Shown here in pieces: positions 30,672-40,389 of a stretch of 64,000 nt of DNA. Position 1 is the first letter of the stretch. Each line of letters starts with the position of its first letter. The DNA comes from Bufo bufo. Lineage: Eukaryota; Chordata; Amphibia; Anura; Bufonidae. The stretch lies in NCBI RefSeq assembly GCF_905171765.1, contig NC_053391.1, forward strand, positions 264,906,460 through 264,970,459, given 5' to 3'. The translations under genes were made by a program, and so were the position numbers. Below the pieces are notes generated by a model, which was not told the origin of the DNA, ran no database searches, and worked only from the letters and a program-made list of their open reading frames with translations.

Positions 30672-32388
30672 TCAGTGGCTAAATTGGGATATAAATTTAG
30701 TACTCCGTGGAAGTGTGGTACTTCTCCTGAAGCAAACCAATAATGATAGGCCCGGATGATCGGGGGCACGTGTCACACTGAGTAGTGGTATCCTTCCGTA
30801 TCCCCCTCCTGTGACACTCTCTGCACCTTTTTTGGGTCCGTCCCTTCTTTCCAGTATGGGGACCACACCTGGAAAGTGTTAGCCAGGGACGATCCGGGCG
30901 CCTCCAGTTCCCGAGGTACTCCAGCCTGCTCTTTCCCGGTCAGAAAAGATCAGGTCCTTGAGGACTGCCTCATAGAACTGAAGGAATGTCCCTGTGTTGC
31001 CAGCGCTCCGGGACAGCACAAAAGAGTTGTACAAGGAAACCTGTACCAAGTAGACCGCAACTTTTTTGTACCATGCCTGGGTTTTGCGCATGGCATTAAA
31101 TGGCTTGAGGACTTGATCAGAGAGATCAACTTCTCCCATATACCGATTGCAGTCGACGATACAATCGGGCTTAAGGACCGTTGCCGCGGTACCTCGCACA
31201 GGGACAGGGGTGATGCCTTTACCATGAATTTTGGACAGTACAAGGACATCCCTCTTGTCCTTATATCTGACCAGCAACAGGTTTCCAGTGGTAAAGGCAC
31301 GGGTCTCACCCCTGGGTATAGGTACCTGGAGGGGTTGGGCAGGGAGGCCAGCAGTGATTTTTCCGCCACGGTCCCACAAGCGGACAAGGATCTGACGGCG
31401 AGGGACTGGAACAAGGGATACTAGTAAAAAAAGTTATCCACCTTATCTAGCAGTGGGTGCATAAGGTCCCACACAAGTTTTGCCGCTAACACCCAGAGTT
31501 GGGAGGACATTCTGGGGGTTGAATACGGGAATCTCGCCCCTCGTACACACAAAACTTTCTAAGTGTACTCTGAGGTACTCTGACAAGTTTGTACAGCTTC
31601 ACGCCATACCTCGCCCGCTTGAAGGGAACATACTGGCGGAAAATGAGTCTCCCCTTAAACACAATGAGAGACTTATCAACCGCGACCCCGGGGAGGGGGG
31701 GGGGGGGGGGGACCGACACGCTGCATTATCTGAATAATGCAGGCATTTCCGGATGGCCTCAAACCGGGAGCGTGTCATGGCCGTACTGGAAAGTGGGGTC
31801 TGGTAGAGGACGTCCTCACTCCAGTAATTCCTGACACTAGGTTTCTTGACTACGCCCATGTGCAGCACAAGGCCCCAAAACGTCCTCATCTCGGCTGCAC
31901 TGACCGGGGTCCAGCCACCGGGCCTAGCAAAAAGGAGCCCGGGTGTTGAGCAACGAACTGTTGGGCGTAAAGGTTCGTCTGCTCCACCATCAGATTTACA
32001 AAGTGGTCACTGAAAAAAAAAGACTATAATAGTCATATTCAGTGAAGCCCACTGTGGAAATCTGGATTCCTGGTTGGCCTACAAAATCAGGAACCACTGG
32101 CTCAAATCGCTCTGGGGTATACCAGACAAGTTCACCGGCAGGGGGTTCCAGTAGATTTAACTGGTGGGCCGGAAAACTAGTACGAGCCCCAGAGCTGCTC
32201 GTACTAGAGTGGGCCACAGGGTCCCTAGCATGGCGGTCCCCTTGATCCGCCTGGCGGCGACTCCGCCGCCTTTGGGCCACATCATCATCACTAGATGAAG
32301 AGGAGGACGCGGATGGCAACAGGAGATTGAGGTCATCCTCGTCCTCATTGGGACTCTCGGACTCGGAGGCAAGCTGGGCGTATGCCAT
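30672..32388 (-). pseudogene. piggyBac family 2 transposase, copy 2
   Basis: Coding begins MAYAQLASESESPNEDEDD at 32388; the few codons before it were probably displaced near the MITE insertion. An acidic, Ser-rich then Arg-rich N-terminus precedes the catalytic core. Landmarks in shifting frames are FWGLVLHMGVVKKPSVRNYW (31880-31820), first Asp in VDKSLIVFKG (near 31680), FKRARYGVKLYKL (31620-31580), second Asp in VDNFFTSIPLF (near 31460-31420), third in GEVDLSDQVLKPFN (31130-31090), and a Cys-rich C-terminus with TCPDHPG (near 30760). A G run at 31685-31705 disrupts the frame. Family 2 differs clearly from family 1, though both have the ARYGVKLYKL block. Confidence 0.85.
31684..31706. repeat. 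Poly-G run in pseudogene
   Basis: An almost pure G tract of about 20 bases on the + strand just after GACCCCGGGG. It lies within the transposase core and shifts the frame. Confidence 0.85.
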
Positions 32389-32395
32389 AGGGGAG

Positions 32396-32425
32396 TGTGT
32401 GTCTGCGTGTGTGTGTGTGTGTGCG
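32396..32425. repeat. TG dinucleotide repeat
   Basis: TGTGTG-rich tract next to the transposase start of piggyBac family 2 copy 2. Copy 1 has a related CACACACGCACAC tract at 17677-17690, so the microsatellite seed is part of the element. Confidence 0.8.
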
Positions 32426-32435
32426 GTGCGTGTAA

Positions 32436-33825
32436 GGCCTCATGCACACGACGTCTGTGTGCATCCGCTGGCCGTTGTTGCCGTTTTCCGTTTTTTTTCG
32501 CGGCACCCATTGACTTTCAATGGGTCCCGTGGAAAAATCGGAAAATGCACACGTTTTGCAGCCGCATCCGTGAGTCGTGTTTCCTGTCCATCAAAAAATA
32601 TGACCTGTCCTATTTTTTTGACGGACAACTGTCACGGACCCATTCCAAGTCAATGGGTCTGTGAAAGAACACGAATGAACACAAGATTGGCACCTCGGTC
32701 CGTGATCGTGGCCGTAGGTTACTTTCATACAGACGGATCCGAAGATCCGTCTGCATAAAAGCTTTTTCAGAGATGAGTTTTCACTTTGTGAAAACTCATA
32801 TCCGACCGTATATTCTAACACAGAGGCGTTCCATAGTGATGGGGACGCTTCTAGTTAGAATATACTACGAACTGTGTACATGACTGCCCCCTGCTGCCTG
32901 GCAGCACCTGATCTCTTACAGGGGGCTGTGATCCGCACAATTAACCCCTCAGATGCTGCACCTGAGGGGTTAATTGTGCATATAATAGCCCCCTATAAGA
33001 GATCAGGGGCTGCCAGGCAGGAGGGGGCAGACCCCCCTCCCTCCCCAGTTTGAATATCATTGGTGGCCAGTGTGCGTCCCCCCCCCCTCCCTCTATTGTA
33101 ATATCATTGGTGGCCAGTGTGCGGCCTCCCCCGGCCCCCCCTCCCTCCCTCTATTGTAATATCATTGGTGGACAGTGTGCGGCCTCCGTCGCCCCCCCCT
33201 TCCTCCCTTTATTGTAATATCATTGGTGGCCAGTGTGCGGCCCCCCCTCTATTGTATTAATATCATTGGTGGCCAGTGTGCTGATCACAGCCCCCTGTAA
33301 AAGATCAGTTGCTGCCAGGCAGCAGGGGGCAGTCATGTACACAGTTCGTAGTATATTCTAACTAGAAGCGTCCCCATCACTATGGGAACGCCTCTGTGTT
33401 AGAATATACTGTCGGATCTGAGTTTCACGATGTAACTCAAATCCGATGGTATATTCTAACATAGAGGCGTTTCCATGGTGATGGGGACGCTTCAGGTTAA
33501 AATATACCATCGGATTGGAGAAAACTCCAATCCTATAGTATATTAACTCCTGACTTTACATTGAAAGTCAATGGGGGACGGATCAGTTTGAAATTGCACC
33601 ATATTGTGTCAACGTCAAACGGATCCGTCCTCATTGACTTGCATTGTAATTCAGGACGGATCCGTTTGGCTCCGCACGGCCAGGCGGACACCAAAACGAC
33701 TTTTTTTTCATGTCCGTGGATCCTCCAAAAATCAAGACCCACGGACGAAAAAACGGTCACGGATAACGGACCAACGGAACCCCGTTTTGCGAACCGCGAA
33801 AAAATACGGTCGTGTGCATGAGGCC
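32436..33825. mobile_element. Large composite MITE, TAA target site, 1390 bp
   Basis: Termini GGCCTCATGCACACGACG and the complement CGTGTGCATGAGGCC, flanked by TAA at 32433-32435 and 33826-33828. It carries an inner foldback (32735-33545) built on the ATATTCTAAC...GAGGCGTTCC boxes, a second palindrome around TTAACCCCTCAG (32940-32990) and a minisatellite (33040-33290). One end segment (33545-33720) is homologous to the GGATCCG MITE family at 16648 and 36567. Inserted in the 5' region of piggyBac family 2 copy 2. Confidence 0.85.
33040..33290. repeat. Minisatellite within the composite MITE
   Basis: Five units sharing AATATCATTGGTGGCCAGTG, separated by C-rich spacers and TCTATTGT. The period is about 40-70 bp and varies with the C-run length. 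Confidence 0.85.
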
Positions 33826-34689
33826 TAAATCTTTATTCAGTGTGCGTGTGTTTGGGGGCACGGGTTTTCGCAAACTCACCCTAAACCTAACAGACAAAAA
33901 AAAAAAGACTAACTAAAAAATGGGAAAAAAATTGGAAAAATAAAAATTAAAAGTCTGAAGTTGATCAGCGGTTGGGTGTGCGATGCGCTAAGAGTGCCGG
34001 CCACAGTCAGCGTACGTGCAAAAAAAAATGCTTGTGCCCCAAAAGTTGAGGGGGGGGGCAAGCTGCAGCACCCCTGGGGGGTCTAGGGTCACACAGCTGT
34101 GCTGTGGACCCCAGACACCCGATTTAGGGTGATGCAACAAAAATTTGTTAGTTTTTTTTTCTCACTAACTTTCCCTGAATATCCCTGTCTAACCCAACCT
34201 TTCCCTAACCTTTCCCTAAATACCTGGGGGGTGCTGGGGCACAGATGGGGGGGCTGGGGGGCTGGCTGGAGATCGGTGCCGTTCTGGATCCACGTGCAGC
34301 GCTCCTCTCTCCTCGGCTCCCGGACACAAAAGGAGGAGGAGAGGAGCGCTGCGATAATTTGAATGAACCGCCCGCCCAGCCGACCAATGAGAGCGATTCT
34401 GAGAGGTGATGTCACAATCACCTCTCAGGATCGCAGGATGGTGATTGGTGGTGTATTATCACTCCACTATTTACAATCCTGTTCCGGGTCTGAATTGACC
34501 TGCGGTTTGCTGCGATCGTCGACATGGGGGGGTCACAGGACCCCCCGGCGCATTTAGCCAAGGTGCCTTCTCAATGATTTGAGCAGGCACCGGGTTCCGA
34601 TCACCGTACCGGTACGTCATGTGTCCTTAAGTCCTTAACATTAGTAAAAGTGGCTTGTATTAACTTCCTCTACATAAAAAATGCTGAAG

Positions 34690-35960
34690 AGAGACAACCC
34701 CTTTAACCATTGGTGCCTTACAGGAAAAAATGGTTTAAAATGCAAGAAGATAAAAATTGTATTGCTTCCATTTTACTTTAAATCTTGTGAAGCATGTAAA
34801 GGGTTAACAAACTTTTTAAAATCAGTTTAGAATAACTTGAGGGGGTAAATACCATCACTAGCTGGGACTAGCAAATTATACCACACGGTAAACAACCGTA
34901 AGCTCCTATACAAAGCAAAACAAACCCGCGGATAGTTACTCCATCAATCTTTATTGAGCAAATGTAATGACATACATGATCAAAACAGGAAGTGCAGATT
35001 GTGGATAAAAGCCTGCAGGACCAAGAATAATGCAGTAATGACATTGCAAACAATCACTGTTGTATGTGTGATACACCAGAAAGGAGGATATGCTGAGTGT
35101 GGCGCTACATTTCAAAGGGCCGTTCCTCCAGCCAGGTTTGGTATTTTTCATATGCTTATGCGTGTCACTGTTGTCTGTGTTTTTACCAGTATTACAGTGG
35201 TCACCCACTTGCACGCTGGTTGTCCCTACTTTTCATTTCATGTTTAATCTTGCATATGCCATCTTATTGGCGCAATTATATATTTGTATGTAGGGCCACA
35301 CTCAGCATATCTTCCTTTCTGGTGTATCACACATACAACAGTGATTGTTTGCACTGTCATTACTGCATTATTCTTGGTCCTGGAGGCTTTTATCCAAATA
35401 ACTTGAGGGGTGTTTCTAAAATGGGGTCATGTATGGGTGGATTCTACTACGTGAGCCCCACAAAGTGACTTCAAAATTGGTCCTTAAAAAAGTGGATTTT
35501 AGAAACTTTATAAAAAATTGCTTCTAAAATTCTAAGCTTTCTAACGTCCTAAACAAAATAACATTTACACAATGATGCAAACATAAAGTAGACTCATGGT
35601 GAATGTTAATAAGTATTTTATGAGGTACTGTAACACTATCTGACTTAAAAGCAGAGAAATTCAAATTTAGAAAATAGTAAAAAAAATTATATTTTCCTTA
35701 TGTTTTGGACTATTTTATAAATAAAGGTAAAACATATCAACTAAAATTTACCTTTACCATAAAGTACATTGTATCACGAAAAAACTATCTCAGAATTGCT
35801 TGGACAAATAAAGGGTTCCAAAGGTACTACCACAAAAAGTGACATGTTAGATTTGCAAAAATAGGCTTGGACAAATAAAGGGTTCCAAAGGTACTATCAC
35901 AAAAAGTGACATGTTAGATTTACAAAAATAGGCTCTGTCAGGAAGGAGAAAAATGTCCTT
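34690..35960. repeat. AT-rich dispersed frog repeat, split by an insertion
   Basis: Left part 34690-34844 and right part 35397-35960. The right part matches 13250-13770 (GGGGTCATGTATGGGTGG-like box, GTGAGCCCCACAAAGTGAC box, and a 'CAGAATTGCTTGGACAAATA' box). A 66-bp segment is duplicated in tandem (35800-35865 and 35866-35935). Confidence 0.65.
34845..35396. mobile_element. Foldback insertion with 14-bp target duplication
   Basis: The duplication AATAACTTGAGGGG is exact at 34831-34844 and 35397-35410. Inside, about 108 bp (34999-35108) return inverted at 35288-35395, leaving a loop of about 180 bp. It lacks coding. A duplication of 14 bp and no terminal inverted repeat at the very left end argue for target-primed insertion and a Penelope-like or LINE-driven origin rather than a DNA transposon. 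Confidence 0.7.
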
Positions 35961-36232
35961 AAGGGGTTAAGAATGTGTGGTGTTGTGTGAATGTAATTTA
36001 ATGTAAACTTAAATTGCCAATTTAATATTAACAAAATCAACACAAGTCAGCAGCCCCCAATGCAATTTAAAACTGTCCCAATTTGCTGTTTGCAAAATTT
36101 TGATAGTTGCTGTTCTTATAAATGTACAAAGAATTCTTAAAATTATGAAATAATTAATAAAATTTAGTTTATGAGTTTTCAAAATGAACTGTTATTAAAA
36201 GCAGATATTGATATTTATTTATTTTTGTCTAG

Positions 36233-36306
36233 ATTGTTTGACTGGCTGGTCATGTCGATAAATGAAAGCATATGCTGTGAATCTGGAGAATGGAGCAATT
36301 TTATTG
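36233..36306 (+). CDS. MYO19: Myosin motor exon (MYO19-like), downstream exon
   Basis: The acceptor is TATTTTTGTCTAG (AG 36231-36232). The first base completes the Arg codon begun at 14643-14644, giving the continuous reading IYA-R-LFDWLVMSINESICCESGEWSNFIG. LFDWLV-x-x-IN is the conserved helix before switch II in myosin motors, and in this family FIG is followed by L-D-V-Y-G-F-E, which must lie in the next exon outside the window. The exon is 74 bp and ends in phase 1 after G of the Gly codon. The donor there is GCAAGT, not GT. An alternative GT lies four bases further on (36311) but would insert bases not expected by the family pattern. Confidence 0.8.
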
Positions 36307-36312
36307 GCAAGT
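36307..36312 (+). promoter_or_regulatory. Probable GC-type 5' splice site (GCAAGT)
   Basis: The exon sequence TTTATTG is followed by GCAAGT, the consensus for the rare GC-AG intron class. Using it keeps the conserved Gly of FIG split after its first base. The nearest GT (36311-36312, followed by ATTTTC) is a poor donor and would change the phase. Confidence 0.6.
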
Positions 36313-36566
36313 ATTTTCTTTTAGGGTGCCTATATACAATGTGGCCACAGGATAATAGTGTGCTGCATGCTGTACACAGTTTAACCATGACTTACATTTG
36401 TGATTTTTGGCCCATACAACCTGTAGAGGTATTAATTTCCCTGCACTTTTTCCACATTTTCTCCATTTAGTTACAGCCTTTTCCTAAAAGATATATTATT
36501 CGTTTATTTCTCTCATCTGTCTATAAACAATGACCAAATTAAATTATGGTTTGTTGAAATGCATTA

Positions 36567-37078
36567 GGCTACTTTCACACCTGCGTTTAGGTGCGGATCC
36601 GTCTGGTATCTGCACAGACGGATCCGCACCTATATGCAAACGCTTAAATCCGTTCAGAACGGATCCGTTTGCATTACCATGAACAAAAAAAAATATATAT
36701 TTTTATTTTTTTATTTTTTTTGTTCATGATAATGCAAACGGATCAGTTTTGACTTTACATTGAAAGTCAATGGGGGACGGATCCATTTAAAAATTGAGCC
36801 ATATTGTGTCAACTTCAAACGGATCTGTCCCCATTGACTTACATTGTAAGTCTGGACGGATCCGTTTGCCTCCGCACAGCCAGGCGGACACCCGAACGCT
36901 GCAAGCTGCGTTCAGGTGTCCGCCTGCTGAGCGGAGCAGAGGACAAACGGTGCCAGACTGATGCATTCTGAGCGGATCCGCATCCACTCAGAATGCATTA
37001 GGGCTGGACGGGGCCGCTTGTGAGAGCCTTCAAACGGAACTCACAAGTGGAGCCCCGAACGCTAGTGTGAACGTAGCC
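36567..37078. mobile_element. Foldback MITE, TTA-type, 512 bp
   Basis: TTA at 36564-36566 and 37079-37081. Termini GGCTACTTTCACACCTGCG and CGCTAGTGTGAACGTAGCC. It is closely related to the element at 16648-17143 (GTCTGCACAGACGGATCCG, TTGAAAGTCAATGGGGGACG and GCGGACACCCGAACGCTGC boxes in the same order). Confidence 0.9.
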
Positions 37079-37081
37079 TTA

Positions 37082-38050
37082 ACTATAATAAAACTAAAAT
37101 ATCACATTTAGATATCTATTGAGGTCCTCTCCTATGATATGCAAAGTACATGTACATCCTGGTTCCATGGATGATCCATAGAATATTCTGTAGCCTGATG
37201 ATAACATGATGGAACTATTTGGCCTGACTGCTCAGGACCACCAGTGAGCTGTTTTCATCATGTGCTTGAATGAAAGCACTGGACGTAGCCATGAGCAGAA
37301 TGCTCTGTCAGTGGCTATGCTGGTATACTGCAGCTCAGCTCCCATTCACTTGAACCCCCATCAATATGATATTGATGACTTATCTTTAGGAAAGATCATA
37401 TATATCTTAAGAGTGGAAGAGACTCCTTTAATTCTGGCTTGAGCTGGCCATACATTTTCGATAGATGCCAGCCAGAAGACACCGCTATCCACCATACATA
37501 TACCAACTTCCACCATACACATTCTTTCTTGGCTCAGCCAAGCATGCATGTGTTCTGAATGGGTAGATGGTAGAAAGCTACTGCCAATTATCTTTTCAGT
37601 GCTAGGGAGTGCTGTTTAACAACTCAGCAGATCTTCAAGGGATATTCTGGTTATATTAAGTTATCCCCTGTCTACAGGATATGGAATACATATCAGGTCA
37701 GTGGGGTTCCTACCTCCGGGAACCCCACCAGTCACAACAACATGGGCCCATTATCCTGTGGAGCCCCCCAAAATGAACAGAGCAGCCGGTTGATCATGTG
37801 TTCAGCTGCTCCATTTATTTCCATGGGAGTTCCCAAGATAGCCAGTCCAGCATTCTGTTTTTTTTGAGGGGCTCCACAGGTTATGGGGCCCCTGTTCTTG
37901 TGATTGCTGGGGAACCCAGCTGTAAGTGCCCACTGACATAAAAATTATCCCCTATCTGTGCATAAGATTCCTCTGTACCGTTGAATAGGGCTGCAGCGAT
38001 CACTGCTCCTGCCTGTGCTCCCTGATCATGGCTAAATTCTGTCACATCAC
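37082..38050. other. Intron sequence with a possible short dispersed repeat
   Basis: The segment 37625-37970, from GGGATATTCTGGTTATATTA to the GAACCCAGCTGTAAGTG box, contains GGGGTTCCTACCTCCGGGAA and its partial inverse GGGGAACCCAGC, so it may be a small frog repeat. No gene or RNA structure is recognisable in the rest. Confidence 0.4.
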
Positions 38051-38054
38051 TTAA

Positions 38055-38504
38055 AGAGGACCTTTCACCGATTCTTACCCTATGAACTAACTATACAGAC
38101 ATGTGGAGCGGCACCTGGGGATCTCACTGCACTTACTATTATCCCCGGGCGCCGCTCCGTTCTCCTGCTATGCCCTCCGGTATCTCCGCTCACTAAGTTA
38201 TAGTAGGCGGAGATACCAGTCCCTAAGTTATGGTAGGCGGAGTCTGCCCTAGCGCTGGCAAATCGCAGCGCAGAGCTCACAGCCTGGGAGGTTATTTTCT
38301 CCCAGGCTGTGAGCTCTGCAATGCGATTGGCCAGCGCTAGGGCAGACTCCGCCTACCATAACTTAGGGAACGGAGATACCGGAGGGCATAGCAGGAGAAC
38401 GGAGCGGCGCCCAGGGATAATAGTAAGTGCAGTGAGATCCCCGGGCGCCGCTCCACATGTCTGTATACTTAGTTCATAGGGTAAGAATCGGTGAAAGGTC
38501 CTCT
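38055..38504. mobile_element. Foldback element with TTAA target site, 450 bp
   Basis: TTAA at 38051-38054 and 38505-38508. The termini are AGAGGACCTTTCACCG and its exact complement. The two halves are near-perfect inverse copies meeting near 38291 (CTCACAGCCTGGGAG / CTCCCAGGCTGTGAG), so almost the whole element is one hairpin. One arm has a duplicated TTATAGTAGGCGGAGATACC box. A half copy is at 20355-20578. TTAA suggests a piggyBac-type source; this is inference. Confidence 0.88.
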
Positions 38505-38637
38505 TTAAAGATGCACAATGCCAGGATTTACCTGAGGCTGATTTCTGATCCTGTATCACTTAATTGATACCTCTGAATAGCAACACATTATTACAGGAGA
38601 TCTTTCAGCTGAGTGAAGCTGGAGCCCTTAATCCTCA

Positions 38638-39240
38638 GCTGAGCTATTGACATAACCACATCAGTCTCCACGATTTACATTAAAATATACTAGTATTACT
38701 GCCCCGTGTCTTGTAATTTGTCTATAAAATCGCTTTTATTAATATACTAATTACCTCAATAAGGAGCCCAAGGGGCTGTCCCTCCGGCCATTGGAGCCCA
38801 GCCGCGCCTTTTATCTTGGAGCCCAGCACCGCCCCACTGCTAATTTATTCACTGCTCATCGCTGCCATAATGTGTTTGTTGCGCCCAAAATCTTGCACAT
38901 TTCCGTGTCGAGCGAAACTGGCTCATGCGCACTTCGTTCTGTGAGGCCGATGCTAGGACACCACGTGGGCGCTGACATAAGTATTCACAGCGCATGCACG
39001 CAAGATTTCAGGCGCAACAAACACATTATGTCCGCGATGAGAAGTGAATAAATTAGCAGTGGGGCGGTGCTGGACTCCAACGGCTGGAGGGACAGCCCCT
39101 TGGGCTCCTTATTGAGGTAATTAGCATAATACATGATTTTATAGACAAATTACAAGATACAGGGCAGTAATACTAGTATATTTTAATGTAAATCGTGGAG
39201 ATTGATGTGGTTTTGTTAATAGCTCAGTAAGCTAAATACA
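38638..39240. repeat. Foldback repeat with arms of about 200 bp
   Basis: The left arm, with CTCCACGATTTACATTAAAA (38668) and GGAGCCCAAGGGGCTGTCCC (38763), is matched by an inverse right arm (39085-39210). The loop, 38860-39000, is GC-rich with CpG sites. The right end reads GGTGACAGTGTCCCTTTAAT, which resembles the terminus of a frog MITE; the left end is degraded. Confidence 0.75.
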
Positions 39241-39244
39241 GGTG

Positions 39245-39645
39245 ACAGTGTCCCTTTAATGAGGTGCTGCTACCCACCCCTGGTCCCTCTATGCATCTAG
39301 CCTTATCCGATAAACTGTGCCCGTTGCCTTAGTGTGCAATCCCTTTTCCATTCCCCCATGGACTGTACCAGTTGCTGCTCATTGTATAGTGTGTCATACC
39401 CCCGAACAGTGCCTGCTGCTGTTTCACCTCCCCCTCTGCCCCATAGTTGACATACAGCCGTCAGGGCCTGGGTAAAATCTTCACAGTGCTGGACTGGTGA
39501 TGCTGCTGGATCAGGTCAGATCACAGTGCAACGCGTGCTGGCAGAGGAATCGGGCCGGGACAAGGTATTTTGGTGGCCCAGGTAGATTAGGCAAATAGCA
39601 CCTCCTTTAGATAAATAATTAGAAACTACCTTACTTGCTAATAAA
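39245..39645. other. Intron sequence without recognisable features
   Basis: Pyrimidine-rich, non-repetitive within the window, no coding frame. Confidence 0.4.
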
Positions 39646-39997
39646 ATTTCTTTTTTTTTTTTTTTGTAAATTCTCTTTTATTAAGTTTTTGTCACAGATT
39701 ACACAACAAGCTACAAAAAAACTTAATGTAGAAAGAGAACTGGTTAAACATGATAGTACAACTTTAAACTTTACGGAATGGCGCAAATACAGATGACTTG
39801 TAATAACTTTGTTATTTAACATGAGACATTTACCCAAAAGCATGAGATGCAGAAAGTCTATTGTCTCTTGGAGGTGCCTATAATTCCTGCACGTTTTATT
39901 GCTGGTTGTTCCAACAAAGACATAGACTTGACGAAGACAGAGAGAAGGGAAGGTACATTAAGGGAAAAAGAGGAGGTGGGGTTGGGGATACGCTCTA

Positions 39998-40366
39998 CAG
40001 GTGAAACTCAAAAAATTACAATATCGTTCAAAAGTCCATTTATTTCAGTAATGCAAATGAAAAGGAATTGCATTAATGCAGCTTAAAATTAGAATTTTGT
40101 GAAAAGGTTTAATATTCTAGGCTCATAGTGTCACACTCTAGTCAGCTAATTAATCCATACCCCCTGAGCAAAGTGTACCTCAAAATTGAGACTTTTGGGG
40201 TTTCATAAGCTGTAAGCCATAATCATCCTAATTATAACAAATAAAGGCTTGAAATATCTCGCGTTGCATATAATGAGTCTATCTCATATGTTAGTTTCAC
40301 ATTTTAAGTTGCATTATTGAAATAAATGAACTTTGCACAATATTTTAATTTTTCAAGTTTTACCTG
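39998..40366. mobile_element. Tc1/mariner-type MITE, 369 bp
   Basis: TA at 39996-39997 and 40367-40368. Termini CAGGTGAAACTCAAAAAATT and the imperfect complement AATTTTTCAAGTTTTACCTG. No coding. It lies in the 3' UTR of the LINE, which continues on both sides. Confidence 0.88.
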
Positions 40367-40389
40367 TATAGTAGATTCCTGAAGGCCCT

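Larger units (their letters stand above)
30640..34634 (-). mobile_element. piggyBac family 2, copy 2 (minus strand)
   Basis: The right boundary is TTAA 34635-34638, preceded by GTACGTCATGTGTCCTTAAG, the inverse of the start of copy 1 (17148). It includes the 5' non-coding region with the CACCTCTCAGGATCG box (34420), a 1390-bp MITE insertion (32436-33825) and the transposase pseudogene (30672-32388). The 3' terminus is not identified; the repeats at 28757-30600 may belong to it. Confidence 0.8.
14645..36232 (+). other. 21.6-kb intron of the MYO19-like gene
   Basis: The intron starts GTAAGT and ends TATTTTTGTCTAG, a canonical GT-AG pair. It separates codon positions 2 and 3 of an Arg codon, so it is phase 2. 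It contains the nested elements annotated below and no other recognisable exon. Confidence 0.8.

Noticed and set aside
34954..35468. Overlapping frames at 34954-35468 as a small gene
   Set aside because: All fall in a foldback insertion; Cys/His/Val-rich translations with no consistent motif.
36311..36312. GT at 36311 as the donor of the second myosin exon
   Set aside because: It would add bases after the conserved Gly and shift the intron phase, and its context (GTATTTTC) is weak; GCAAGT fits better, though only RNA can decide.
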